Under the pieces are notes generated by a model. That model was not told where the DNA came from. It did not search any database and worked only from the letters and a program-made list of their open reading frames with translations. A stretch of 64,000 nt of DNA from a virus. How positions within the stretch are numbered: position 1 is the first letter of the stretch; each line of letters starts with the position of its first letter. A program made the translations under genes and the position numbers. The stretch is taken from IMG/VR virus record IMGVR_UViG_3300034073_003071, positions 36,243 through 100,242 of that record; one strand, given 5' to 3'. Positions 16,964 to 25,086 of the stretch are shown here, in pieces.

Positions 16964-16986
16964 GGGGGGGGAAACCCCCCTTTCTT
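16964..16986 (+). terminator. Terminator after gp32
   Basis: A run of eight G and a run of six C around AAA form a very stable hairpin, followed by TTTCTT. It separates the early plus-strand replication genes from the convergent minus-strand baseplate genes. Confidence 0.85.
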
Positions 16987-17638
16987 ATATTAAAGTATTT
17001 CTAGTATTTTCGGTGCGAATTAATTTTTCATCAATGTATTGTGACGATTGATCATACAATAATGAAGTTCTCATATCTTTAACTACTTGTTTTAAATAAC
17101 CAGGTTTAAGAACATATATTGTCCTTTTTTTATTATTTTTTTCCACCTCATATTCATAATTTGATATTCCAATAACTGGTGGTGGACTAATAACTGCTAA
17201 TCTATTAGATGGATCTGGTATAGTAAAATTTGAATCTACAGTTTTACCTTTTGGTAAAATTAATCTATTGTTTGAATCTAACACTTCTATAGTTTCGTAA
17301 TGATGAATTGAATTTAATTCATTTCCATATTTTTCTAGACAATATTCATATAGATCTTTATCAGATAGTGGCCATTGATCTCTTATATTTGTTATTCCAG
17401 CACTAATTAAGATAACCCAATCATATTGAGTGCTATTATATAATTCCTTAGCTACTAAATCTGGTCTAGAACCATCTGGAATTTGGTATTTGTAAAATAT
17501 TGTAAATACATTTTGAAGGTCATCTCTAAGTTTAGCCCTACGAAATAAATTTTTAACAGTTACATACTCGTCAGATGAAACTCTGGAAGATAATGGTGAT
17601 TGATATTCTAAATTTGGAAGTTCTCTAAAGTAAGACAT
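16985..17638 (-). CDS. 53: Baseplate wedge protein gp53
   Basis: 217 residues, minus strand. MSYFRELPNLEYQSPLSSRV opens; the gp53/LysM-like region DGSRPDLVAKELYNSTQYDW, VILISAGITN, IRDQWPLSDKDLYEYC matches the T4 gp53 pattern (rPeelA..iYGnp.lyWvll). The C-terminal tail ends near the gp32 terminator. In T4 it completes the wedge at the baseplate. It overlaps the gp48 stop by one base. Confidence 0.82.
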   Translation of the reverse strand: MSYFRELPNLEYQSPLSSRVSSDEYVTVKNLFRRAKLRDDLQNVFTIFYKYQIPDGSRPDLVAKELYNSTQYDWVILISAGITNIRDQWPLSDKDLYEYCLEKYGNELNSIHHYETIEVLDSNNRLILPKGKTVDSNFTIPDPSNRLAVISPPPVIGISNYEYEVEKNNKKRTIYVLKPGYLKQVVKDMRTSLLYDQSSQYIDEKLIRTENTRNTLI

Positions 17639-18552
17639 TAGTAACCTACCCCTTCTTTTCCTTCTTCTTCATTATAATCTTCAGCATATACAACAGATAG
17701 TTCTTGAAAAGCTAATGATAGTTGTAAATGTACTGGAGTTGCATCTGGATATGTTGCATACATTCCAGAAGCTGTATAATTAACTCCCATATTAATAAGA
17801 GCACAAGGTTTAAATCTATTTAAAAATGGATGATTTCTTCCACCACTCATGTATGAAAGTAAAAAAACGTTTGGAGATTTAACAAAAAATCCTCCGCCAG
17901 AAGATTCTGCAGAACCTTTACTTGCACTCATATTTTGTTTAAAAATTCTAATAATATTTTTTACTATTTCAGATTCTTCTTTTGATCTTGGAATCAAATC
18001 ATATGTAAATTGGAATGGTGTTCTAATTGTTACTCCACCAAATAACAGTTCAACATTTTGGTTTACAACAGCACCAGTTGCTCTTGATACCAATTGATTA
18101 ATATCAGCACTTCCATTTAAAAGAGTTTGTACAGCTAATCCTGCAAAAGTTGTTGATGCAGCTTTTTGACCCGTTGCATCAGTTACTGCTCCAGATATTT
18201 TATCTAAAGCTCCTTGAACTGCTTTTAGTCCTGTATTAAAAGGATTTGAGGATGTTATTACCTTCTCAGTACCACTCAACAATCCTCCAGCAAGAGAATT
18301 TAAACTATTTTCTCCCCAACTAGCAGAATTTGAATCGCTAATATTTTGTGGTATTGGTAAAATAATTGTTTGCAATAATACTTTATTATTTTTTATAGAT
18401 TGGTCTGCGCTACCCAAAGCAAATCCAGAACCCTGTTGTCCCAATCCAGGAGGAACATACTGTACAATTTCGATTTTAAGATAATCATCCCTTTCCCCTA
18501 TATTTTTAAGAGGATACCTCAATTGTTGTGGTGGCGAGGAATTTGGTGCCAT
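17638..18552 (-). CDS. 48: Baseplate tail-tube cap gp48-like
   Basis: 304 residues, minus strand. The N-terminus RYPLKNIGERDDYLKIEIVQ is followed by a low-complexity Ser/Ala/Gly region. The C-terminal part, NVFLLSYMSGGRNHPFLNRF, then KPCALINMGVNYTASGMYAT and HLQLSLAFQELSVVYAEDY, matches tube-like (gp19/gp48/gp54) domains. gp48 caps the hub and starts tube polymerisation. gp54 is a related alternative, but its synteny next to gp53 favours gp48. Confidence 0.72.
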   Translation of the reverse strand: MAPNSSPPQQLRYPLKNIGERDDYLKIEIVQYVPPGLGQQGSGFALGSADQSIKNNKVLLQTIILPIPQNISDSNSASWGENSLNSLAGGLLSGTEKVITSSNPFNTGLKAVQGALDKISGAVTDATGQKAASTTFAGLAVQTLLNGSADINQLVSRATGAVVNQNVELLFGGVTIRTPFQFTYDLIPRSKEESEIVKNIIRIFKQNMSASKGSAESSGGGFFVKSPNVFLLSYMSGGRNHPFLNRFKPCALINMGVNYTASGMYATYPDATPVHLQLSLAFQELSVVYAEDYNEEEGKEGVGY

Positions 18553-18571
18553 TCTTTTTTGTAATTATTTA

Positions 18572-19129
18572 TTACCTATTTGTAATAAATCTTGCATATG
18601 GTAATTCTCTTAAAGAAGAAAATTCATATAAAGAAACTGGAAATAAAGGACTTGCAACTTCTGGATAGGTATACTGTCTTATTTTACCCCAATGATAATT
18701 AAATCCAAAAAACCCGTTTTCGGTTTTGTTTCCAGCCAATATTAGAGGATGGCGATCATAAACTATCTTTGGTGTTTTTGCATAATAAACAAAAGTATAA
18801 TACTTACCAGAAGAAATGGTATTAGATTCTTTTTCCGATAAAGCTTCTATAATTGCATCCATAAGTTCTTCTGGACTTTCAGTTCCATATAAACTGTTAA
18901 CCAATCTTTGAATTCTATTTTCTGGTTTATTTTGGATTTTTGGATTTGCATTTTTATAATCCGTATCATTTTTAATAATTTCAATTAATTTTTCTTTTGA
19001 TAACTTAGAATATCCAGTAGTTTTTCCTTGACCAGATTCTCCAATATAGTAAATTGTATGGTTCTTTGCAATTTCAACTAACTCATTTTTTGTGTATTGC
19101 TCTAAAGGCTTTTCGTATCCTGATATCAT
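18572..19129 (-). CDS. Structural-region protein of unknown function with Rho/SAP-like N-terminal repeats
   Basis: 185 residues, minus strand, overlapping gp4 by four bases. Two short motifs (YTKNELVEIAKNHTIYYIG and KLSKEKLIEIIKND) resemble Rho-N or SAP helical repeats. The C-terminal domain has FVYYAKTPKIVYDRHPLILA, NGFFGFNYHWGKIRQYTYPE and LYEFSSLRELPYA; the YDRxPLI...GFNYH pattern resembles an uncharacterised family in T4-like phages. I cannot assign a T4 gene; a DNA-end or head/tail completion role is only inferred from the neighbourhood. Confidence 0.6.
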   Translation of the reverse strand: MISGYEKPLEQYTKNELVEIAKNHTIYYIGESGQGKTTGYSKLSKEKLIEIIKNDTDYKNANPKIQNKPENRIQRLVNSLYGTESPEELMDAIIEALSEKESNTISSGKYYTFVYYAKTPKIVYDRHPLILAGNKTENGFFGFNYHWGKIRQYTYPEVASPLFPVSLYEFSSLRELPYARFITNR

Positions 19130-19566
19130 TTAATGATTCCTAATTCGTCTTCTGTAAAAATTTTAAATTCCCAATTTCTATCCTCACAAAATTCTTTAGC
19201 AGCTTTCCATTTTTCTTGGTTCTTAGCCCATTCAGTGACTTCAAAAATATATCCTTTTGTTTTTCTTTTTTGCGGAATTGGTTCTATTGTTTGCTTTTTA
19301 GGTTTTATCTCAATAATATATTTTTTAATTTTTCCATTTGATTCTTTTACTTTAACATAAAAGTCTGGGAAGTATCTATGAATTTTTCCATCTAAAGGTG
19401 AGCGATATGGTAATGCAATTTCTTCACTTCCCCATTCAAGAACATTTTGATTCAAATCGCAATACTTCATAAATTTTCTTTCCCACAATGATCTATAACA
19501 AATATTTGTTGGATCACCCTTGTATTTTTGTGGATAAGTAGGTTTATATTTTCCCTTATATGACAT
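19126..19566 (-). CDS. 4: Head completion protein gp4
   Basis: 146 residues, minus strand. SYKGKYKPTYPQKYKGDPTN, ICYRSLWERKFMKYCDLNQ, EWGSEEIALPYRSPLDGKIH and RYFPDFYVKV are the hallmarks of T4 gp4 (gp50/65), a small protein with a TnsA-like nuclease fold (E...D...ExK: WERK, FPDFY, IEIKPKK). It is needed to complete filled heads before tail joining. The ATG lies under the divergent late-promoter pair. Confidence 0.9.
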   Translation of the reverse strand: MSYKGKYKPTYPQKYKGDPTNICYRSLWERKFMKYCDLNQNVLEWGSEEIALPYRSPLDGKIHRYFPDFYVKVKESNGKIKKYIIEIKPKKQTIEPIPQKRKTKGYIFEVTEWAKNQEKWKAAKEFCEDRNWEFKIFTEDELGIIK

Positions 19567-19573
19567 CTAAATA
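19566..19573 (+). promoter_or_regulatory. Late promoter box TCTAAATA, plus strand
   Basis: CTAAATA variant of the T4 late -10 element, 33 bases before the GTG start at 19607; it overlaps the opposite gene's start codon. Confidence 0.6.
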
Positions 19574-19598
19574 GTTAATAACTAAAACTACCTTAAGG

Positions 19599-19606
19599 TA
19601 TTTAGA
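19599..19606 (-). promoter_or_regulatory. Late promoter box TCTAAATA, minus strand
   Basis: The same eight bases on the minus strand, 32 bases before the gp4 start. With the plus-strand copy it forms a compact divergent late promoter around the palindrome ACCTTAAGGT (19590-19599). Confidence 0.6.
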
Positions 19607-20428
19607 GTGTCATATCCTCGTAGAATATCCGATATTAAACCTCTTTTTACAAATCTTGCCCAAACATCTCACTATGAAGTTCAATTCGGGGGTCTTAGTA
19701 GAGAATTATTGGCTTATCTTGCGGTAAGAGGAGTTGATGCTGGATTTATATATCGCGATGCGGGGCTTTTGTGTTCTTCCACAAGTATTCCAACATTTCA
19801 ACTTGGATCTGGTGAAATTTATAATCACATTGGAGTTCAAGAAAAATTTGCATATTCAAAAAATTATTCACAAGTGAGTATGGAATTTTATGTTGACAAC
19901 GATTATAAAATAATAAAATTTATGGAACATTGGATGGAATTCATTAGTAGTGGATCTCATAATCCAATAGATGGGGTTTCTCCTCCAGTTGGTCAAGAGT
20001 CATCAGCTTATTTTGTTAGGATGCAATATCCATCATATTATAAATCTGATTCAACAAAACTTATAAAATTTGAACGTGATTATTTTAGCGAAATAGAATA
20101 TAACTTTATTGGACTTTTTCCACTGAGCATATCTTCAATGCCTGTTTCTTATACTGCTTCAAATATATTGACAATGGGTGTCACTTTTCAATTTGATCGA
20201 TATATTGCTGGAAGAAAAACAAGTGACTCTATATATCAGAGCACTGATAATAATAAACAAGCTACTCAAATACAAACACAACAAGATCCAGGAAAAGAAC
20301 CTCTTGTTCCAATTTCTCCTGGTGCTGCTGGAGCAGGTGGTGTTAGATTTGTAAGAAGAGGATCTACTCCTTATGAAACTGCATCTGAACAATATTTTGA
20401 TATTCAAGGAACACGCAGAGCTCCATAA
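19607..20428 (+). CDS. Tail-tube-like protein, probably gp54 baseplate tube initiator
   Basis: 273 residues from a GTG at 19607 with AAGG upstream and the opening MSYPRRISDIKPLFTNLAQT. The mid-region KNYSQVSMEFYVDNDYKIIK, FMEHWMEFISSG, FSEIEYNFIGLFPLSISSMP and SNILTMGVTFQFDRYIAGR follows the gp19/gp54 tube-domain pattern (beta strands, 'Y.v..i.F.D..y'). The C-terminal 60 residues are a flexible Gly/Pro/Gln tail. Position before gp26 supports a hub/tube role. The symbol is left blank because gp54 and gp19-type proteins cannot be told apart by eye. Confidence 0.65.
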   Translation: MSYPRRISDIKPLFTNLAQTSHYEVQFGGLSRELLAYLAVRGVDAGFIYRDAGLLCSSTSIPTFQLGSGEIYNHIGVQEKFAYSKNYSQVSMEFYVDNDYKIIKFMEHWMEFISSGSHNPIDGVSPPVGQESSAYFVRMQYPSYYKSDSTKLIKFERDYFSEIEYNFIGLFPLSISSMPVSYTASNILTMGVTFQFDRYIAGRKTSDSIYQSTDNNKQATQIQTQQDPGKEPLVPISPGAAGAGGVRFVRRGSTPYETASEQYFDIQGTRRAP

Positions 20429-20431
20429 ATA
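20424..20431 (+). promoter_or_regulatory. Late promoter box CATAAATA
   Basis: ATAAATA at the end of the previous gene, 25 bases before the gp26 ATG. Confidence 0.55.
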
Positions 20432-20456
20432 ATCATACTGAACTTTGCAGGTTATT

Positions 20457-21176
20457 ATGCCTTTACCAAAAATTTCTACACCAACATATGAGTTGGAAAT
20501 ACCATCATTAAAAAAAACGATTAAATATAGACCTTTTCTTGTTAAAGAAGAAAAAATCTTAATCATTGCAATGGAAAGTGAAGATACAAAACAAATTGCC
20601 GAAGCGGTAAAAACAGTAATTGGAAATTGTATTCTTACACGAGGAATTAAAATTGAAAATCTGGCAACATTTGATATTGAATACCTCTTCTTAAATATTC
20701 GTGGAAAATCAGTAGGAGAAAATGTTGATATTTTGATTACTTGTCCGGATGATGGAAAAACACAAGTTCCAGTGAGTATTAATTTGGATGAAATAAAAGT
20801 ACAAATTGGAAAAGATCATTCTAGAGATATAAAGCTTGATGATAAATTAATTCTTCGAATGAAATATCCATCCATGGAAGAATTCATTAAAAGTAATTTT
20901 TTAAATGAAAATAGTATTAGTGTAGATGATACTTTTGATTTAATATGTTCATGTATTGAGCAAGTTTATGATGAAGAAGAATCATGGGCAGCATCTGATT
21001 TTACAAAAAAAGAACTTGTTGAATTTTTGGAGCAATTAACTTCAAATCAGTTTAAATTAATTGAGAAATTTTTTGAAACAATGCCAAAACTTTCTCACAC
21101 TTTAACAATTAAAAATCCAAATACAGAAAATGAAAATACAATCGTATTGGAGGGTTTATCAAGTTTTTTCGCCTAG
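20457..21176 (+). CDS. 26: Baseplate hub subunit gp26
   Basis: 239 residues from the ATG at 20457. MPLPKISTPTYELEIPSLKK, KYRPFLVKEEKILIIAMESE and then RGIKIENLATFDIEYLFLNI match the T4_baseplate family (gp26). A central LITCPDDGKTQ segment and an acidic helical C-terminus follow. In T4 gp26 acts in hub assembly; here it heads the hub operon behind a late box. Confidence 0.87.
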   Translation: MPLPKISTPTYELEIPSLKKTIKYRPFLVKEEKILIIAMESEDTKQIAEAVKTVIGNCILTRGIKIENLATFDIEYLFLNIRGKSVGENVDILITCPDDGKTQVPVSINLDEIKVQIGKDHSRDIKLDDKLILRMKYPSMEEFIKSNFLNENSISVDDTFDLICSCIEQVYDEEESWAASDFTKKELVEFLEQLTSNQFKLIEKFFETMPKLSHTLTIKNPNTENENTIVLEGLSSFFA

Positions 21177-21178
21177 CG

Positions 21179-21352
21179 ATGGCGCATGAAAATCTTGCGT
21201 CATACTATAAAACAAATTTTGCTTTAATTCAGCATCATAAATATTCTTTGACAGAATTAGAAAATATGATACCTTGGGAAAGGGAAGTTTATATTTCTCT
21301 TCTCCAGCAGTATATTGAAGAAGAAAACCTAAAGAATCAAACGAATGGCTGA
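21179..21352 (+). CDS. Small hub-assembly protein in the gp51 position
   Basis: 57 residues, MAHENLASYYKTNFALIQHH, KYSLTELENMIPWEREVYIS, LLQQYIEEENL. It is too short to be a full T4 gp51, but small proteins with the MIPWERE-like signature follow gp26 in phages of this type, in the place held by gp51 in T4 and by tape-measure chaperones in siphophages. I infer a hub-assembly or tape-measure chaperone role. It overlaps the next gene by eight bases. Confidence 0.65.
   Translation: MAHENLASYYKTNFALIQHHKYSLTELENMIPWEREVYISLLQQYIEEENLKNQTNG
21236..21243 (+). promoter_or_regulatory. Possible late promoter box CATAAATA inside the small hub gene
   Basis: Perfect ATAAATA located 100 bases before the tape-measure-like gene at 21345. 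The greater distance makes it less certain than the other late boxes. Confidence 0.3.
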
Positions 21353-23093
21353 GGTTGATTTAAATTCGGTTGCTACTGCTGGGGTTGATCCAATTACAGG
21401 ATCTCCTTTATCTAAAGAAGTGCGTCAAGCAATATTTAATAAAACAAGAATTTCTAGCTCAGCCTTCACATCAGATAGTAGATTTGTATCACAATATACT
21501 CAAGATAATAATAAAAATTTAGAACTTATTGAAAATAATAGGCAATCATTAATAACTCTTGATTCACAGATTCAAAATTTAAATCAACAAATTGTAAATT
21601 TAAATTCTGGATTAGATAAAATTTCTACATTATTGCAGGAAGATAGTTTTGCCGACCAAAAGAGAATTAATGATCAACTTGAAAAAGAAAGAAGATATGC
21701 CGAACAAAAAATAAGAATTGGAAAAGAGAATGAAGTTGAAAATAAAATACAATCTGCTGTTTTACTTCCAGTACAAAGGATAGCACCAAAGGTTGAAAAT
21801 ATTTTTGATAATACTAAACGAGCATTATTAATTCTTTTTAGTGGATGGTTAACAAACGAAATAGTTAAATTATTTGATGCAAAGCAAAGAGGAGATACTG
21901 ATAGTCTAAGAGATATTAAAAATAATATCTTAAAACATTTAGGTATAGCTGGAGGAATTTTATTAGCTATTAATGGTGGATTTAGTGTTATTATTAAAAC
22001 AATGGGAACCGTTATTACAAAGGTATCATCATTAATTGGGAAAACAATTACCGCACCATTTAAAGCAACTGCAGATGCTGCAAAAAGTATTTTTAAAAAA
22101 TCTCCAAAAACAAGCAATATTAAAGGAGAGGCTTCTGCTACGGAAAGAAGTATTGCATCATCTGCGGAAAAGGGAATTGGAAGTAAAGTCTTATCAGGAA
22201 CTGGAAAGGCATTAACATCAGTTGGTGGTGCAGCTCTTACTACATTTTTTGGAGTTTCTGAGTTTAAAGAAAGAAAGTCTGAAGGACAAACAAATATTGA
22301 AGCTGGCGCCGGAACTGCTGGAAGTTTATATGGTTCTAGTCTTGCAACTGGATTTGCATCTAAATTACCGTTACCTCCTATCATTAAATTTCCATTGATG
22401 ATTGGTGCTGGAATTGGTGGATGGATGGGAGGTGGAAAACTAGTAGATACTTTTACTGGTGCAAATCAACCAAAATTATCTGAAGATGTAAAAAGCACAT
22501 CTCCACCACCTTTACCTCAACCAAAATCATCTAAAGAAGCTTCCGTTACTTCTATTATTCCACCGTTATCATCAAAAGAAAATAATGCACCTCAGGTTAT
22601 TCAACCTTCAACAAATCAATTGAGTGCAACTAAAATTCAACCACAAACTCCATTGGCATCAGAAGTTGCTAATTTTTCTTTTGGAATTGATAAATCTAAT
22701 CAAATTAACACAAATTTTGAAGGACTTGAAAGTTCTTTCACTTCAAAAAATCAACCTCAAGAAATTGAAAATGTAAGCAATAATAATAAGTTATCTCAAT
22801 CATTCTTTGAAACTCAATCTCAAACTTCTAAAAAAGATGATAATAAATTTAGTGCAAATATAGAACCTTTGCAAATTAATAATATACCAAAACAAGCTCC
22901 TAATATTGGAACTTTACCGGAGCCAAAGCCAAACGTTATTGTTGCACAAAGTTCTCAACCAAAAAATCAAATGCCAATTCAATCATCCTCACAAAGTGAT
23001 GAAAGTGTAACTGATATTCCATTGATAAAATCATCAAATCCAGATAATTTTTATATATTATATTCACAATTAAATTATAACGTGGTAACGTAA
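21345..23093 (+). CDS. Tape-measure-like tail protein 1 (gp29-like candidate)
   Basis: 582 residues (T4 gp29 is 590). A helical N-terminus contains a coiled coil (LITLDSQIQNLNQQIVNLNS), then hydrophobic segments typical of tape measures (NTKRALLILFSGWLTNEIVK, LGIAGGILLAINGG). A Lys/Ser/Ala-rich part and a Gly-rich hydrophobic stretch follow (LPPIIKFPLMIGAGIGGWMG), then a long disordered Gln/Asn/Pro tail. The role as tail ruler or hub component is inferred from composition, length and the place after gp26. Confidence 0.6.
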   Translation: MAEVDLNSVATAGVDPITGSPLSKEVRQAIFNKTRISSSAFTSDSRFVSQYTQDNNKNLELIENNRQSLITLDSQIQNLNQQIVNLNSGLDKISTLLQEDSFADQKRINDQLEKERRYAEQKIRIGKENEVENKIQSAVLLPVQRIAPKVENIFDNTKRALLILFSGWLTNEIVKLFDAKQRGDTDSLRDIKNNILKHLGIAGGILLAINGGFSVIIKTMGTVITKVSSLIGKTITAPFKATADAAKSIFKKSPKTSNIKGEASATERSIASSAEKGIGSKVLSGTGKALTSVGGAALTTFFGVSEFKERKSEGQTNIEAGAGTAGSLYGSSLATGFASKLPLPPIIKFPLMIGAGIGGWMGGGKLVDTFTGANQPKLSEDVKSTSPPPLPQPKSSKEASVTSIIPPLSSKENNAPQVIQPSTNQLSATKIQPQTPLASEVANFSFGIDKSNQINTNFEGLESSFTSKNQPQEIENVSNNNKLSQSFFETQSQTSKKDDNKFSANIEPLQINNIPKQAPNIGTLPEPKPNVIVAQSSQPKNQMPIQSSSQSDESVTDIPLIKSSNPDNFYILYSQLNYNVVT

Positions 23094-23094
23094 T

Positions 23095-25086
23095 ATGGCT
23101 ATATCTGATTCCCTTAGAATTTCTATACTATCCTCACAAAATGTAGGTAGATCTGTTAGTCAATCAAAATCACAATTATTAAGATCAAATATTTCTTTAA
23201 ATAAAATATCTCAAGTTATATCAAATAATACCAAACAAAAAGAAAGTATTGCGTATAAATCAAATATTTTAGATTTAAAAAGGAGAGAAGCATCTAAAAG
23301 AAAAGAAATAGAAGATAGAATTGAAGCTTCTAATGTTACTACAAATGCATTTTCTTATTCTGCTCGTTCTATAGTTAATTCTACTTCTGGTGGTCCACTA
23401 AAACGTTTAATTTCATTTCTTGGTTTTATAACTGCTGGTTGGCTAGTTGAAAATCTACCAACAATTATTTTTACCGGAAAAGAATTTATTTCCAGAGTAT
23501 TAAAACTTTCTAATTTAATAACATCTTTTGTAAGTAATACATTTTCAATTATTACTAATTTTGGTTATTTACTTCAAAGCGTATCTTCAAATATTTTATC
23601 TCTTGATTTTACTGATAAATCAGAAAAAATTAAAAATTCATTTAATGAATTGAATTTATCAATAGAATCTGTAAATAATGATATAATAAACGCTTATAAG
23701 TTATTAACCGCTCCACTTACACAATCTTCTGATGTTGAAGAAGAGGCTCCCGATTCTTTATACCCACAACCATATCAACCACCAGGACAACAATCTTCTT
23801 CTGGATCTGGTGGTTTTGGTGGATCCGGTCTTTCAAAAGGCACTCAAATCGCAAAGAGATTGCAAAAAGATCTAGGACTTAAAGATTATCAAGCCTCTGC
23901 GGTTGTTGGAAATTTATTACAAGAAAATACCAATCTAGTTCCAGATTTACTTGAAGGTAGTAAAAAAGGTCTTTTAACTGATGCGATGAGAAAGGGTATT
24001 GGGTATGGATGGGCACAATGGACAGATCCTGGTAGACAAAAAGAATTATATCAACTTGCTCAAAGTATGGGAGTCGATCCTTCTAAACAACCTTTAACTG
24101 ATGAAATTAATTATGCGATGTTAGTTAGAGAACTTCCAAGATATGATAGTGGTGGTAGATTTCGCAATTCAAAGAGCATAGAAGAAGCATCGAATTGGAT
24201 TTTATTTCAATATGAAAATCCTGCAGATAAAAGTGCTAGGGAACAAAGTGAAAGAATTAATGATAGTAAAAAAGTTTTTCAAACATTAAAATCTGCCCCA
24301 TCATCAACTATATCACAAACACCAACAGCACCACCAAGACCAATATCTACTGGAACAATGAATTTGATTCCACAAACTGGAGCGGGTGGTTTTATTCAAG
24401 GTGGTTCTGGATCAAATGAAATGAGCTATGCTACACATTTTCATTTAGATTATAAATCTAAAACAAATGATCCATCAATTCTTTCTAGAATACGTGAAGT
24501 AGCATTCCATGCAGTAAAATCAATGTTTGCTAGAGGATCTACTGTTTATTTTGGAAACTTAGGACAGTTTGCATCTAAAAATGATATTGCTCTCAAAAAT
24601 CAAATTATGGCAGAGCAAAAAGCTCATGGAGCTAGAAGCACTATGTCTGTTGATATACAAGAGCAAAATCGATCAATTCAAAGAACTTTTCCATCTCAAC
24701 CAGGCTCTGCATCAAAGTTCCCTTTTCAGGTTGGAGCTGTTTATTGGAGAGGTGGATATGGAAGAGAAGCAGAAATTATAGGAAGTGGTGGAATAACAGT
24801 ATCTCATGGTGCTGCTGGTTCTAAAGGTGTAGAAAGTTTTCCTACATCTAGAACAACAAAACCAGATTTATATCCCACAGTAAAAACAGAAATACCTAAA
24901 ACTATAACTCCAGAAAGACAGGGACAACAAGTTTTAATTGTAGATGTTCCTTCTTCAGATCAACAAGTAAAACCACAAACACAAATGGTGAGTAAAAAAG
25001 AACAATATTCTCAAGAAATTGATGAGATTTATTTGTTAAATAAATTTATAAAACAGAAATTTTTGCTAGAATTAGCTTATCTATAA
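23095..25086 (+). CDS. Tape-measure-like tail protein 2 carrying a tail lysozyme domain
   Basis: 663 residues. The N-terminal 210 mirror the previous protein (LISFLGFITAGWLVENLPTI, long Ser-rich helices). Residues about 250-400 fit a phage tail lysozyme domain: QASAVVGNLLQENTNLVPDL, with the Glu in LLQEN as probable catalytic acid, GIGYGWAQWTDPGRQKELYQ, and SIEEASNWILFQYENPAD. A third region after 440 holds THFHLDYKS and other His-rich parts and ends in a Gln-rich tail. In T4 the lysozyme is in gp5; here it seems moved onto a tail-interior protein that would degrade peptidoglycan on DNA injection. Confidence 0.72.
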   Translation: MAISDSLRISILSSQNVGRSVSQSKSQLLRSNISLNKISQVISNNTKQKESIAYKSNILDLKRREASKRKEIEDRIEASNVTTNAFSYSARSIVNSTSGGPLKRLISFLGFITAGWLVENLPTIIFTGKEFISRVLKLSNLITSFVSNTFSIITNFGYLLQSVSSNILSLDFTDKSEKIKNSFNELNLSIESVNNDIINAYKLLTAPLTQSSDVEEEAPDSLYPQPYQPPGQQSSSGSGGFGGSGLSKGTQIAKRLQKDLGLKDYQASAVVGNLLQENTNLVPDLLEGSKKGLLTDAMRKGIGYGWAQWTDPGRQKELYQLAQSMGVDPSKQPLTDEINYAMLVRELPRYDSGGRFRNSKSIEEASNWILFQYENPADKSAREQSERINDSKKVFQTLKSAPSSTISQTPTAPPRPISTGTMNLIPQTGAGGFIQGGSGSNEMSYATHFHLDYKSKTNDPSILSRIREVAFHAVKSMFARGSTVYFGNLGQFASKNDIALKNQIMAEQKAHGARSTMSVDIQEQNRSIQRTFPSQPGSASKFPFQVGAVYWRGGYGREAEIIGSGGITVSHGAAGSKGVESFPTSRTTKPDLYPTVKTEIPKTITPERQGQQVLIVDVPSSDQQVKPQTQMVSKKEQYSQEIDEIYLLNKFIKQKFLLELAYL

